This document shows positions 25,423 through 33,711 of a stretch of DNA of 64,000 nt, piece after piece. The first letter of the stretch is position 1. The number at the start of each line of letters is the position of its first letter. The position numbers and the translations under genes were made by a program. A model generated the notes under the pieces. That model did no database searches, was not told where the DNA came from, and worked only from the letters and a program-made list of their open reading frames with translations. Source of the DNA: Rhodoplanes sp046000175 (GTDB lineage: Bacteria; Pseudomonadota; Alphaproteobacteria; Rhizobiales; Xanthobacteraceae); the NCBI RefSeq assembly GCF_046000175.1, contig NZ_JBEOMB010000005.1:1-64000 (forward strand), written 5' to 3'.

Positions 25423-27096
25423 TCAGTGGCTCAGTGGTCGGCCGGAGCGGCTGCCCGCGGCCGGTCGGTCGGGCGCGGCTGACGCCTCGCCCTCCTCGAT
25501 CGCGCGGGCGCGGCGCCAGTCGAGCGTGTTGGGCGGCTCCGGGGGATCGGCCGGCCCGAAGGACGGGTCGGCGAAGGAGCGCCCCCCATAGGCCGCGACC
25601 GGGCGCGTGTCGTAGCGGTCCGCCGCATATCCCTCGGCGTCGTAGCGGTCGTCGGCGGTCTCGCCCGCCCCGACCGGCGCGGGTGCGGCCGCGACGGCCC
25701 GCACCTCGGCCCAGTCGGCCGGCGGCGGCGGATCGGCCGGGTCGTCGTCCTGGCGATAGCGCGGCAGCGCGCCGGCCTGGCGCTTGCGGTCGCGGCTGCG
25801 CGCCAGCCGCGCCTCGATCGCCTCGCGCCGGTTGCGCAGGCGGCTGCGCGCCTCCTGCAGCACCCGCCCGGCGGTGCCGCCGGCCCAGACCAGATCCCAC
25901 GGCTCGAACTGGCGCACCGTGTCGTCGTTCTCGACGATCGCCCGGGCGATCAGGTTGCCGGCGATCGCCGTGGTGTTGAGCCCGTGCCCGGCGAAGGCAC
26001 CGGCGACCCACAGGCCGGGCGAGATCTCGCCGATCTGCGGCATGCGATGGATCGCGAAGGCCATGCTGCCGTTCCAGGCATGGGTGAACTCGACCGGCCC
26101 GAGCCCCGGATAGACGGAGGCGATCGCCGGTGCGAAGGCGCGCTTCGCCACCCTCATCGGATCGCGCGGGAAGCAGGTGCCCTGGCCACACCACAGCAGG
26201 CGATCGCCGTCGATCACCCGGTAATGGTGGTTGGCGAAGCGGGAGTCGCTCACCGCGCCCGGATAGGCGATCGCCTCGCGCAGCCGCGGGCCGAGCGGCG
26301 CCGTCACGGCCGTCGTGCTGGTGATCGGCAGCACGGTCGCGGCGAGCTGGGGCATGACCTCGGCCATGTGGACGTTGCCGGCCAGCACGACATGCCCGGC
26401 CCGCACCATGCCGCCCGGCGTCGCGACGCGCTTGCGCACCCCGGCCGGATCGATCTCGCGCGCCGGCGTGCCCTCGAAGATGCGCACGCCCGCCGCCTCG
26501 GCGGCGGCGGCGAGGCCGAGCGCGTAGTTGAGCGGCTGGATGTGGAAGGCGTTGGGATAATGGATGGCGTGGAAATAGGCGTCGGTGCGCAGATGCTCGC
26601 GCACCTGCTCGACCGGCCAGCCCTCCACGGCGGCGCCGAACTCGCCCATCAGCAGGGCGAGCGTGTCATCCATGTCGTCGAGATCGTCGGTCTTGGAGAC
26701 GTCGAGCCAGCCGCGCGCCGGCTGCACGCCCGGCAGCTCGCGCTCGCGGATGATGGTGCGGACATAGGCGACGCCCGCCTCCGACAGCGACCACAGCTGC
26801 CGCGCCCGGTCGAGCCCGACCCGCGCCACGATGGTGTGGGGATCGCAGGCGAAGCCCGGCAGCACGAAGCCGCAGTTGCGGCCCGAGGCGCTCCAGGCGA
26901 CCCGCTTCGCCTCCAGCACGACAACCGACCAGCCGAGCCGCGCCACCTCGAGCGCCGTGGTGAGCCCGGCGAGCCCGGCGCCGATCACGCAGACGTCCAC
27001 GTCGAGGTCGATCGCCAGCGCCGGCCGCGCGGGCGCCGCGACCGCCGTCGCCGCGTGATAGCTTCGCCCGTAATCGTCAGCCGTCGCCGCGTCCAT
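25423..27096 (-). CDS. FAD-dependent oxidoreductase (DadA/PuuB-like, DAO family) with a long C-terminal extension
   Basis: A 557-residue protein. The dinucleotide-binding motif is VCVIGAGLAGLTTALEVARLG (from about residue 34), the second FAD contact is WSASGRNCGFVLPGFA and the C-terminal flavin motif GLWVAGAFAGHGLNTTAIAG. This layout matches gamma-glutamylputrescine oxidase-like enzymes that oxidise amines. The last ~130 residues after QFEPWDLVWAGG are Arg/Pro/Asp-rich low-complexity sequence not part of the enzyme fold. ATG 27096 has AGGCAGG directly upstream; the frame is open to 27330 without a better start. Confidence 0.85.
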   Translation of the reverse strand: MDAATADDYGRSYHAATAVAAPARPALAIDLDVDVCVIGAGLAGLTTALEVARLGWSVVVLEAKRVAWSASGRNCGFVLPGFACDPHTIVARVGLDRARQLWSLSEAGVAYVRTIIRERELPGVQPARGWLDVSKTDDLDDMDDTLALLMGEFGAAVEGWPVEQVREHLRTDAYFHAIHYPNAFHIQPLNYALGLAAAAEAAGVRIFEGTPAREIDPAGVRKRVATPGGMVRAGHVVLAGNVHMAEVMPQLAATVLPITSTTAVTAPLGPRLREAIAYPGAVSDSRFANHHYRVIDGDRLLWCGQGTCFPRDPMRVAKRAFAPAIASVYPGLGPVEFTHAWNGSMAFAIHRMPQIGEISPGLWVAGAFAGHGLNTTAIAGNLIARAIVENDDTVRQFEPWDLVWAGGTAGRVLQEARSRLRNRREAIEARLARSRDRKRQAGALPRYRQDDDPADPPPPADWAEVRAVAAAPAPVGAGETADDRYDAEGYAADRYDTRPVAAYGGRSFADPSFGPADPPEPPNTLDWRRARAIEEGEASAAPDRPAAGSRSGRPLSH

Positions 27097-27316
27097 CCTG
27101 CCTCGCTCGCATTCCAACCGCCCGCAGTCCACTCGCCCGCAGTCCACGCTCTCGCCCCGCCGCGACCTGTGCGGACGGCGCGGCGGATACCGGCCGTTCA
27201 CCATCACCCGCCACAGTCGGGAGGTCTCCGGCACTGCCGCCACCGGACGACGTCCGGGACGATGGCCCACGGATGCCCTCTGGACTTTGTGCGCCGCCAC
27301 ATGGAATTTGCAACCC

Positions 27317-27844
27317 ATGCGCCGACTCATCCTTCTCCGTCATACCAAAGCCGACCCTGCCGCGGCCGGGATTTCCGACCACGCGCGCCCGCTCAATGCC
27401 CGCGGCCTCGCCGCCGCGGACCTGATCGGCGCCTACATGGCGCGCCATCACCTGGTCCCCGACGCGGTGGTCTGCTCGACGGCGCAACGGACCCGGGACA
27501 CCTGGGCGCGCGTCGCCCAGCAGCTCGGCGATCCGCCGGCCGCCACCTTCGAGCGCCGCGTCTACGAGGCGCCTGCCCAGCGCCTGCTCGCCACCGTCCG
27601 GGCTGTTCCGGACGAGGCCCATGCGGTGCTGATGGTGGGTCACAATCCCGGTCTCCAGGAGCTCGCCACCACGCTGATCGCGACGGGCGACGTCGAGGAG
27701 CGGGAAAGGCTGCGCGAGAAGCTGCCCACCGGCGGGCTGATCGTGATCGATTTCGCCGTCGACACCTGGACGGACGTCCACCCGCGGGGTGGCCGCCTCG
27801 ATCGCTTCGTCACTCCGAGAAGCCTCGAGGACGACACGGTCTAG
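27317..27844 (+). CDS. SixA-type histidine phosphatase
   Basis: A 175-residue phosphohistidine phosphatase. LILLRHTKAD carries the catalytic RH(T) motif at about residues 6-9, STAQRTRDTW the second Arg and MVGHNPGL the second His. SixA proteins dephosphorylate His residues of phosphorelay or PTS-Ntr proteins in the cytoplasm. ATG 27317 gives the normal length. Divergent from the FAD oxidoreductase gene. Confidence 0.87.
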   Translation: MRRLILLRHTKADPAAAGISDHARPLNARGLAAADLIGAYMARHHLVPDAVVCSTAQRTRDTWARVAQQLGDPPAATFERRVYEAPAQRLLATVRAVPDEAHAVLMVGHNPGLQELATTLIATGDVEERERLREKLPTGGLIVIDFAVDTWTDVHPRGGRLDRFVTPRSLEDDTV

Positions 27845-27937
27845 CCTTCCGGCCGCATCAGGCGACGGTCGGATCGGCCAGACTTTACCGATTGTTAAGC
27901 CAAACATCTCGAAATTTAGGGAAGCTGCGCGAACGCC

Positions 27938-27963
27938 GGAACCGGGGTGCGGCACGCGACGTT
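27938..27963 (+). promoter_or_regulatory. EcfG-type general stress promoter (GGAAC-N17-CGTT)
   Basis: GGAAC at 27938-27942 and CGTT at 27960-27963 with 17 bases between, the alphaproteobacterial EcfG/RpoE2 consensus. Transcription would start near 27970 and reach the ORF at 28009. Confidence 0.6.
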
Positions 27964-28008
27964 CAGCGTACACATATCGAGGACAGTCACCCGCGGGCCG
28001 CACCGGGC

Positions 28009-28293
28009 ATGGGCGGAAATTCGGGTGGTCGACACGCACCGATGGAACCGGAGCGGCAGTTCGACGTTGTCACGGTGCTCAATCGTTCCGGTGGCTGCTG
28101 TGCCATGACGCTGAAGATGAACCACCTCCGCTTCGACCACGCCCGTTTCGAGGACGGCCGCGAGCCGCTGGCTTGCGGTGATCTCCGGCGACCGGTCGTG
28201 AAGCCGTTCGACACCGACGAGCTCGATCGGCTCCCGCAGCCGACCGACGACGATCCGCCCTATCGTCCGTGGTGGGTGGTCGACCGGTCGTGA
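28009..28293 (+). CDS. hypothetical small acidic protein
   Basis: An ORF of 94 residues with further in-frame ATGs at 28042 and 28105; the shortest form (62 residues, MTLKMNHLRFDHARFEDGRE at its start) has GGTGG upstream. The end is Asp/Pro/Trp-rich (TDDDPPYRPWW). No family was recognised. The best argument that something is expressed here is the EcfG-type promoter just upstream. The start is undecided. Confidence 0.45.
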   Translation: MGGNSGGRHAPMEPERQFDVVTVLNRSGGCCAMTLKMNHLRFDHARFEDGREPLACGDLRRPVVKPFDTDELDRLPQPTDDDPPYRPWWVVDRS

Positions 28294-28536
28294 TCGACCG
28301 TTGGCGGCGGAGGCGGACCGGGCCGCCCGGTCGCGCCGACGGGTCGAATCTGCTACACAGCTTCGCATTGCACTCGAGACGGCGGACGCCCGAAGGCGCC
28401 CGCCGATTTGTTGTGTGGAGACATCCGTATCGTGTTTCCGCGTGTGTGTCGTGTTTCCGTCTCGGATCGTGCGTCGGTTCTGCGTTTTCGCCCGGGGTGT
28501 CCCGTCTCGAAGCTCGTTATCAGCCACGAGGGTCCC

Positions 28537-28908
28537 ATGATTCGGTTTGCTACGGTGTCGGCTGCGGCAGCGGTCGTTCTCGCCGCCTTCGCGACCCAGC
28601 CGGCGTCCGCGCGTACGCCTTACGACGGCGCCTGGAGCGTCGTCATCATCACGGATCGCGGCACCTGCGACCGTGCCTATCGCTACAGCGTGCAGATCGC
28701 CGACGGCATCGTTCGCTACGCCGGTGAGATGGGGATGGATTTCCGCGGCCGCGTCGGCAAGGGCGGCGCCGTCACGGTGAGCGTCGCGGCCGGCGGCTCG
28801 CGCGCCAACGGCCGCGGCCGGCTCGGCCGCGACTATGGCGGCGGCACCTGGGCCGGCAACTCGTCGACCGGCGCCTGCTCGGGCCGCTGGACCGCCGAGC
28901 GCCGCTGA
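28537..28908 (+). CDS. small exported protein of unknown function
   Basis: A 123-residue protein with a signal peptide (to about residue 25, TQPASART) and a mature domain YDGAWSVVIITDRGTCDRAY ... GACSGRWTAERR. The two Cys could form a disulfide. The YDGxW start and the GxCSGRW end recur in small exported proteins of Bradyrhizobium and relatives, from memory; function unknown. Followed by a good terminator at 28974. Confidence 0.8.
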   Translation: MIRFATVSAAAAVVLAAFATQPASARTPYDGAWSVVIITDRGTCDRAYRYSVQIADGIVRYAGEMGMDFRGRVGKGGAVTVSVAAGGSRANGRGRLGRDYGGGTWAGNSSTGACSGRWTAERR

Positions 28909-28973
28909 CCGACCTCCAGCGCACCCGGCGGTCGTCCGCCGCCGATGCCGACGGATACCACCGACCGATACCG

Positions 28974-29006
28974 ACCGGCGCCAGCGCAGCCCGCACTGGC
29001 GCCGGT
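28974..29006 (+). terminator. rho-independent terminator-like hairpin
   Basis: ACCGGCGCCAG and CTGGCGCCGGT form an 11-bp perfect stem with an 11-base loop, 66 bases after the exported-protein gene, followed by TTCGTGTTC. Confidence 0.6.
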
Positions 29007-29136
29007 TTCGTGTTCGCGGGCCCCTGTTTCGCGGGCCCCTGTCGAGCCGTTCGACGGCCTCGCGCGATCGACCCGCACGGATCCGCATCCGCTGCGCGAT
29101 CCGCGTCGGCTGCGCCGATCCGCCCGGAGCGGGGCG

Positions 29137-29162
29137 GGAACGCCGGTCCGGCGCACGGCGTT
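29137..29162 (+). promoter_or_regulatory. EcfG-type general stress promoter (GGAAC-N17-CGTT)
   Basis: GGAAC at 29137-29141 and CGTT at 29159-29162, spacing 17, in front of the exported proline-rich protein at 29266. The predicted leader is about 95 bases. Confidence 0.6.
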
Positions 29163-29265
29163 GCCCTGGCGTGCGGACACCGCCGCGCCCCGCGCTCGGC
29201 CGACCGTGGCGCCTCGCGCCCGCCGCTTTCCGAGCCCCCTTTCCACCGATCCACGAGGACGCTCC

Positions 29266-29691
29266 ATGCCACGTCGAGACACGCTACGTCGAGACGCCGC
29301 CCGCCCGATCGCCGCCGGCCTCGCCGTCGGCGCCGTCGCCACCATCCTGAGCCTGGCCCTTCCCGGACCGGCCGCCGCGCAGAGCCCGCAGCCGCCCGTG
29401 ACGCCCGACCCGCCCGCCGCCGGCGACCGGCAGACGCCGCCGTCGAGCCGGCTCGACTGCCCGCCCGGCGTCGATCCCGATCGCGCCCCGTCCATGAACG
29501 GCCAGCGCGGTGCCGGCACCACCGGCTCGGCCGGCACGCTGTCGGACCAGCTCGCCCATTCGCGCGGCGTGGTCTGCCCGCCGGCCGCCGCCGACACCGG
29601 CATCGTCGAGCCGCCGCCGGCCGGCGGCGCCCTGAAGGTCATCCCACCGCCCGGCACGCCCGGCGGCGCCCCCGGCCCGGTGCCGAAATAA
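29266..29691 (+). CDS. exported proline-rich hypothetical protein
   Basis: A 141-residue protein with a signal peptide (twin Arg-rich n-region, hydrophobic core, cleavage near PAAAQS at residue ~39) and a disordered Pro/Gly/Ala-rich mature part with two Cys (LDCPPG and VVCPPA). No family was recognised. GAGGACGCTCC precedes the ATG. A predicted EcfG promoter lies upstream and a strong terminator follows. Confidence 0.7.
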   Translation: MPRRDTLRRDAARPIAAGLAVGAVATILSLALPGPAAAQSPQPPVTPDPPAAGDRQTPPSSRLDCPPGVDPDRAPSMNGQRGAGTTGSAGTLSDQLAHSRGVVCPPAAADTGIVEPPPAGGALKVIPPPGTPGGAPGPVPK

Positions 29692-29718
29692 CTGCGCTCC
29701 GCCCGGTCCGACACGACA

Positions 29719-29745
29719 AAACGCCCGCGGAATCCGCGGGCGTTT
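29719..29745. terminator. strong bidirectional rho-independent terminator
   Basis: AAACGCCCGCGG and CCGCGGGCGTTT form a 12-bp perfect stem with the loop AAT, flanked by A-run and T-run, between the convergent exported-protein and DUF892 genes. Confidence 0.9.
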
Positions 29746-29799
29746 CGCTGTCGTCGCATCATCGGGCCCGGCGACCGGACGGCCGCCGGAAGACCCCGG

Positions 29800-30312
29800 T
29801 CAACGGGCGGCGCGGGCCTTCTGGTTGACGCTGCCCTCGGCCATCGAGGTGAGCTTGAGGTCGGTCGCCTTCTCCTCGTCGAGCGTCTTCTGGAGCACGC
29901 TCGCGCAGTCGGTGCGGCCGAGCTGCTTGGCCCACGCGATCAAGGTGCCGTAGCGGGTGATCTCGTAGTGCTCGACCGCCTGGGCGGCGGCAATCAGCGC
30001 CGCGTCGAGCACCTTCGGATCGTCGACCTCGCCCACCACGTCGTCGGTCTCCTCGATGATGCCGTCGATCGCCGGGCAATCGACGCCGCGCACCTCGAGG
30101 CCGTGCATGCGGAACACCTCCTGCAGGCGCGCGATGTGGTTCTCGGTCTCGCCGAGATGCGCCTTGAAGGCCTGCTTGAGCTGCGGGTCGCCGGCCTTCT
30201 CGATCATCTCGGGCAGCGATTTCACGATGCGGTTCTCGGCGTAATAGACGTCCCGCAGCGTGTGCACGAAGAGATCGTCCATCGTGCGGATGTCCTTGGA
30301 GAAAATGCCCAT
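29800..30312 (-). CDS. DUF892 (YciE/YciF-type) ferritin-like protein, copy 1
   Basis: A 170-residue four-helix ferritin-like protein. DLFVHTLRDVYYAENRIVKS (residues ~13-32), HLGETENHIARLQEVF and AAQAVEHYEITRYGTLIAWA carry the Glu/His residues expected to bind a di-metal centre. Members are stress-induced in many bacteria. A second copy lies at 32022 on the other side of hemN. A GGAAC-N16-GGTT promoter stands about 120 bases upstream. ATG 30312 starts the conserved MGIFSKDIRTMDDLF. Confidence 0.9.
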   Translation of the reverse strand: MGIFSKDIRTMDDLFVHTLRDVYYAENRIVKSLPEMIEKAGDPQLKQAFKAHLGETENHIARLQEVFRMHGLEVRGVDCPAIDGIIEETDDVVGEVDDPKVLDAALIAAAQAVEHYEITRYGTLIAWAKQLGRTDCASVLQKTLDEEKATDLKLTSMAEGSVNQKARAAR

Positions 30313-30413
30313 TTGTCGCGTCCTGTTGGAAGGGAGATCCGGGCGTCTGGGCGGCCCTTGCCGGCTGCCCGCCCGCTGCGCCGGCCCGGTCACCGGGCGC
30401 GGCTCGCCGGACC

Positions 30414-30438
30414 AACCGCCCGGAAACCCGCCGGTTCC
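30414..30438 (-). promoter_or_regulatory. EcfG-type promoter, one mismatch (GGAAC-N16-GGTT)
   Basis: On the minus strand GGAAC is at 30438-30434 and GGTT at 30417-30414 with 16 bases between; consensus would be CGTT. It faces the first DUF892 gene, whose start is about 95 bases beyond the predicted transcript start. Confidence 0.45.
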
Positions 30439-30491
30439 GGCCCTCCGAGGCACCCACGGCTGCCCCACCGCCGCACCGATCGCTGCGCTGT

Positions 30492-30505
30492 TTGACCTTG
30501 ATCAA
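30492..30505 (+). promoter_or_regulatory. FNR/FixK-type box upstream of hemN
   Basis: TTGACCTTGATCAA matches TTGAT-N4-ATCAA at 9 of 10 positions. Its centre is 44.5 bases before the hemN ATG. TACACT at 30529-30534 is well placed as the -10 element for a class II activated promoter, putting the transcript start near 30540. Anaerobic FNR/FixK control of hemN is well established in rhizobia. Confidence 0.8.
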
Positions 30506-30542
30506 GGAGGTTTTCGTCAATCGCCCTTTACACTCCTAGCCC

Positions 30543-31889
30543 ATGAACAGTGTCATCGCGCTCGCCGAACGGAACGTCCCCCGGTACACCTCGTACCCGA
30601 CCGCGCCGCACTTCTCGCCGACGGTCGACGCCAAGACTTACGCCGGCTGGCTCGAAGCCCTGCCGGCGGGCTCCACCCTGTCGCTCTACCTGCACGTCCC
30701 CTTCTGCGTCGACATCTGCCTCTATTGCGGATGCCATACGAAGGCGGTGCGGCGGGACGCGCCGCTCGACGCCTACACGGACCGGCTGATCGAGGAGATC
30801 GGTCTCGTCGCGGCGAAGGCCGGCAGCAAGACGGTGGTGCACATCCACTGGGGTGGCGGCACGCCGTCGATCCTCGGGGCGGAGCGGCTCGGCCGCATCG
30901 TCGACGCGATCAAGGGCGCCTTCGACCTCTCGACCCTGCACGAGCACGCGATCGAGCTCGATCCGCGCCGCCTGACGCAGGATCTCGCCGACGCGCTCGG
31001 CCGCATCGGCGTCACCCGTGCGAGCCTCGGCGTGCAGGACTTCTCGCCCCACGTCCAGGAGGCGATCGGGCGCATCCAGCCGTTCGAGGTCGTGCGCGAC
31101 GCCGCCGCGATGCTGCGCAAGGCCGGCATCGACCGCATCAACATCGATCTGATGTACGGCCTGCCGCGCCAGACCATCGCCGACGTGGAGAGGAGCGCCG
31201 CGCTCGCCGCCTCGCTCGATCCGGCCCGCCTCGCGCTGTTCGGCTACGCCCATGTGCCGTGGTTCAAGGGCAACCAGAAGCTCATCGACGTCGCCGCTCT
31301 GGCGGGGCCCGGCGAGCGCATCGAGCAGGTGAAGGCGGCGGCCCGCACGCTGGCGAGCCACGGCTACGTGGCGATCGGCCTCGACCACTTCGCGCGGCCC
31401 GACGACGACCTCGCCGAGCTGCAGCGCGGCGGCCGGCTGCACCGCAACTTCCAGGGCTACACGACCGACGAGGCCGACGGCCTGATCGGCTTCGGCGCCT
31501 CGGCGATCGGCAAGCTGCCGCAGGGCTTCATCCAGAACGCCGTCGACATCGCCGGCTACTCGCGCACGGTCGAGAGCGGCTCGCTCGCCACCATCAAGGG
31601 TGTCGGCGTGTCGGCCGACGACGTGCTGCGGGCCGAGATCATCGAGCGGCTGATGTGCGACCTCGCGGTCGATCTCGACGCGCTGCCGGCCGCGCTGACG
31701 GCCGGCCTCGACACCGGCTTCGCCCACGAGCTGAGCGATCTCGACGGCCTCGTCGCCGCCGGCATGGTGCGGGTCGACGGCCGGCGGATCGTCATCACCG
31801 AGGAGGGCCGGCACTTCGTCCGGCTGGTGGCGGCGGCGTTCGACGCCTACCTGCCGCAGAACCGCTCGCGCCATTCGGTGGCCGTTTAG
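30543..31889 (+). CDS. hemN: oxygen-independent coproporphyrinogen III oxidase HemN
   Basis: A 448-residue radical SAM enzyme that converts coproporphyrinogen III to protoporphyrinogen IX without oxygen. The [4Fe-4S]/SAM cluster motif is CVDICLYCGC (Cys 55, 59, 62, 64; family CX3CX2CXC). The N-terminal NVPRYTSYPTAPHF and the GGGTPSILG and DLMYGLPRQT blocks are standard HemN. Length is normal. The ATG lacks a nearby ribosome binding site and lies about 3 bases from the expected transcript start, so the mRNA may be leaderless. It sits between two DUF892 genes. Confidence 0.95.
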   Translation: MNSVIALAERNVPRYTSYPTAPHFSPTVDAKTYAGWLEALPAGSTLSLYLHVPFCVDICLYCGCHTKAVRRDAPLDAYTDRLIEEIGLVAAKAGSKTVVHIHWGGGTPSILGAERLGRIVDAIKGAFDLSTLHEHAIELDPRRLTQDLADALGRIGVTRASLGVQDFSPHVQEAIGRIQPFEVVRDAAAMLRKAGIDRINIDLMYGLPRQTIADVERSAALAASLDPARLALFGYAHVPWFKGNQKLIDVAALAGPGERIEQVKAAARTLASHGYVAIGLDHFARPDDDLAELQRGGRLHRNFQGYTTDEADGLIGFGASAIGKLPQGFIQNAVDIAGYSRTVESGSLATIKGVGVSADDVLRAEIIERLMCDLAVDLDALPAALTAGLDTGFAHELSDLDGLVAAGMVRVDGRRIVITEEGRHFVRLVAAAFDAYLPQNRSRHSVAV

Positions 31890-31911
31890 GCCACCGGTCA
31901 TTCGGTGGCCT
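31888..31911. terminator. hairpin at the hemN stop codon
   Basis: AGGCCACCG and CGGTGGCCT form a perfect 9-bp stem with loop GTCATT, starting in the hemN stop codon. It is followed 35 bases later by a longer palindrome. Confidence 0.5.
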
Positions 31912-31946
31912 CGCGGGCCACAAAGTCGTACTGACGACGCATATTG

Positions 31947-31974
31947 CGATGGCCGGGGCGCGCCCCGGCCATCG
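31947..31974. terminator. 28-bp perfect palindrome between convergent genes
   Basis: CGATGGCCGGGGCG is followed directly by its reverse complement. It lies between the ends of hemN and the second DUF892 gene and may end transcripts from both sides or be the core of a repeat element. Confidence 0.6.
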
Positions 31975-32021
31975 TCGTATTCAGGAATGATGTGCCCGAA
32001 AAGGGCGCGCGTGCCGGTGGC

Positions 32022-32651
32022 TCAGGCGGCGGCGCGGCCGCGGCGGCCGTTCGGCTTGGTCGTCGTCTTCGCCCCGCCCTTGGCACCGGCCTTGCCCTTG
32101 CCGCGCGACGCGGTTCCGCGCGCCGGGCTGCGCCGCGGCGGCGCCTTGCCGGACGCCTTCGGGTTCGCCGACTTCTTCGCCATCACGGTGAGCTTCTTGT
32201 CGGTGGCGACCTCCTCGCGCAGCGTCTCGGTCAGCAGCGTCGCGACGTCCTTGCGGCCGAGCTGCTTCGCCCACGCGACCAGCGTGCCGTAGCGGGTGAT
32301 CTCGTAGTGCTCGACCGCCTGGGCGGCGGCGATCAGCGCGGCGTCGAGAACCTCCTTGTCCTCGACTTCGCCGGCGACGTCGTTGGCCTCCTCGATGATG
32401 CCGTCGATGGCCGGGCACTCGGTGCCCTTCGGCTCCTGATCGAGCGCCTTGAAGACCTGGTCGAGCCGCTTGATCTGGCGCTTGGTCTCGGCGAGATGGG
32501 TCTTGAGGCCGCGCTTGAGCTCGGAGTCGGTCGCCTTCTCCATCATCTCGGGAAGCGCCTTCTCGATCTGATGCTCGGCGTAATAGACGTCCTCGAGCTG
32601 ATGGACGAAGAGATCGTCGAGGGTGCGGATCTGGTCGGAGAACATCGCCAT
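32022..32651 (-). CDS. DUF892 (YciE/YciF-type) ferritin-like protein, copy 2, with basic tail
   Basis: A 209-residue paralog of the protein at 29800: DLFVHQLEDVYYAEHQIEKA, HLAETKRQIKRLDQVF and AAQAVEHYEITRYGTLVAWA are nearly the same. After about residue 160 it carries a Lys/Arg/Ala/Gly tail (KASGKAPPRRSPARGTASRG and on) that the first copy lacks and that resembles histone-H1-like nucleic-acid-binding tails. AGGAG lies 7 bases before the ATG. A perfect EcfG promoter stands 93 bases upstream of the start. Confidence 0.9.
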   Translation of the reverse strand: MAMFSDQIRTLDDLFVHQLEDVYYAEHQIEKALPEMMEKATDSELKRGLKTHLAETKRQIKRLDQVFKALDQEPKGTECPAIDGIIEEANDVAGEVEDKEVLDAALIAAAQAVEHYEITRYGTLVAWAKQLGRKDVATLLTETLREEVATDKKLTVMAKKSANPKASGKAPPRRSPARGTASRGKGKAGAKGGAKTTTKPNGRRGRAAA

Positions 32652-32743
32652 TCGGAGGCTCCTGGGGGACGGTCCTGAGCGGACCTCGGGGGATCTTTCG
32701 CGTCGGTCGATACGAGCGTCGCGACAGCCGTAATCTCGCCACC

Positions 32744-32768
32744 AACGAAAGATCACGGAGCGGGTTCC
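32744..32768 (-). promoter_or_regulatory. EcfG-type general stress promoter (GGAAC-N16-CGTT)
   Basis: On the minus strand GGAAC at 32768-32764 and CGTT at 32747-32744 with exactly 16 bases between, a full match, facing the second DUF892 gene. Confidence 0.7.
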
Positions 32769-32907
32769 GCAACTCGCCGGCGAACGAGTTGAATCGCGTG
32801 CGAAATTGCGCAGGATGCGCGGCGTCGCGAGTCGTTCGACCGCCAAGGGGCCACGGTGTCGCCGCCGAGCCCGACGCGCCCAGCCACAGCCGAGCCAGAG
32901 CCGAGTC

Positions 32908-33399
32908 ATGAACCGCGCAGCGAACCGCAGAGCGACCCCGCCGACGACGACCGCATCCGTGGTCGACGAGACGGTGCCGTCCCCGCGCGCCCTGGTCCTG
33001 TGCGTCGCCGTGCTCGGCGGCGTGATGACGACGATCGCGGCGCAGCTCGCCTTCGCCCGGTTCGGGCTCGATCTCGGCGCCGCGTGGCGCGCCATGATGG
33101 GGATGCGGAGCGGCCAGATGCGCTCGGCCTTCGCCTGGTGGGCGATCGCGCTCACCGCCTTCGCGGCTGGCTTCCTGATCGCCCTGGTGACGCGATGGCT
33201 GTCGCGCACCGAGGCCAATCTGGCGGTCCTCTCTTGGCTCGGCGGCCTCGCGCTCGTCGCCGGCCTCGCGCTGGTCGGTCACGCCGCCGGGGCGCCGAGC
33301 GGCCTGTCGGTCGGCGCCGCGACGGCGCTCGGACTGACCACGCTGTCGGCGGCCGCCCTGCTGTCGCTGCTCGGCGGCTATTTCGCCACGCGCCGCTGA
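32908..33399 (+). CDS. hypothetical membrane protein
   Basis: A 163-residue protein with about four hydrophobic segments (for instance ALVLCVAVLGGVMTTIAAQL and WWAIALTAFAAGFLIALVTR). No family was recognised. It is divergent from the second DUF892 gene. ATG 32908 follows the weak site CCGAG; the frame is open upstream to 32806. Ends with LLGGYFATRR. Confidence 0.6.
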   Translation: MNRAANRRATPPTTTASVVDETVPSPRALVLCVAVLGGVMTTIAAQLAFARFGLDLGAAWRAMMGMRSGQMRSAFAWWAIALTAFAAGFLIALVTRWLSRTEANLAVLSWLGGLALVAGLALVGHAAGAPSGLSVGAATALGLTTLSAAALLSLLGGYFATRR

Positions 33400-33711
33400 G
33401 CGGCGTCTCGGCCGCGACCGTCGGGCCGATGCCGGACCGCCGGCGCGGCGCCGGTGTGGCCACGACGTGGCGGCGACTCCCGTTGGATCTGCACAACCCG
33501 CGGGCATCACAAAAAAAACACGCGCATCGTGATAGAAGCCGGCATCATGTCCGTGCCGACTCGACCGGCCGTCTCCTGGCCGTTCGAACCGCGGCACCAG
33601 CCGAAGCCACGCATGCCGTAGCGGCCGCTGCCGCATGCCAAGCCACAGCCCCCGGCGCGCGATGCCGATCGCAGCATCGCCGGCGGGTGGACCATTCGAG
33701 GCAGGTGGACA
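33400..33711. other. intergenic region upstream of the patatin-like gene
   Basis: About 310 bases. It contains an A-run (33510-33517) inside ATCAC...GTGAT arms and a tiny ORF of 24 codons from 33547; neither could be assigned a function. No promoter motif of the kinds seen elsewhere in the window was found. Confidence 0.35.

Noticed and set aside
25984..27900. Plus-strand open frame antisense to the FAD oxidoreductase
   Set aside because: The FAD enzyme on the minus strand has clear motifs; the antisense product does not.
33547..33621. 24-codon ORF in front of the patatin-like gene
   Set aside because: No ribosome binding site or recognisable leader-peptide feature; left as unassigned.
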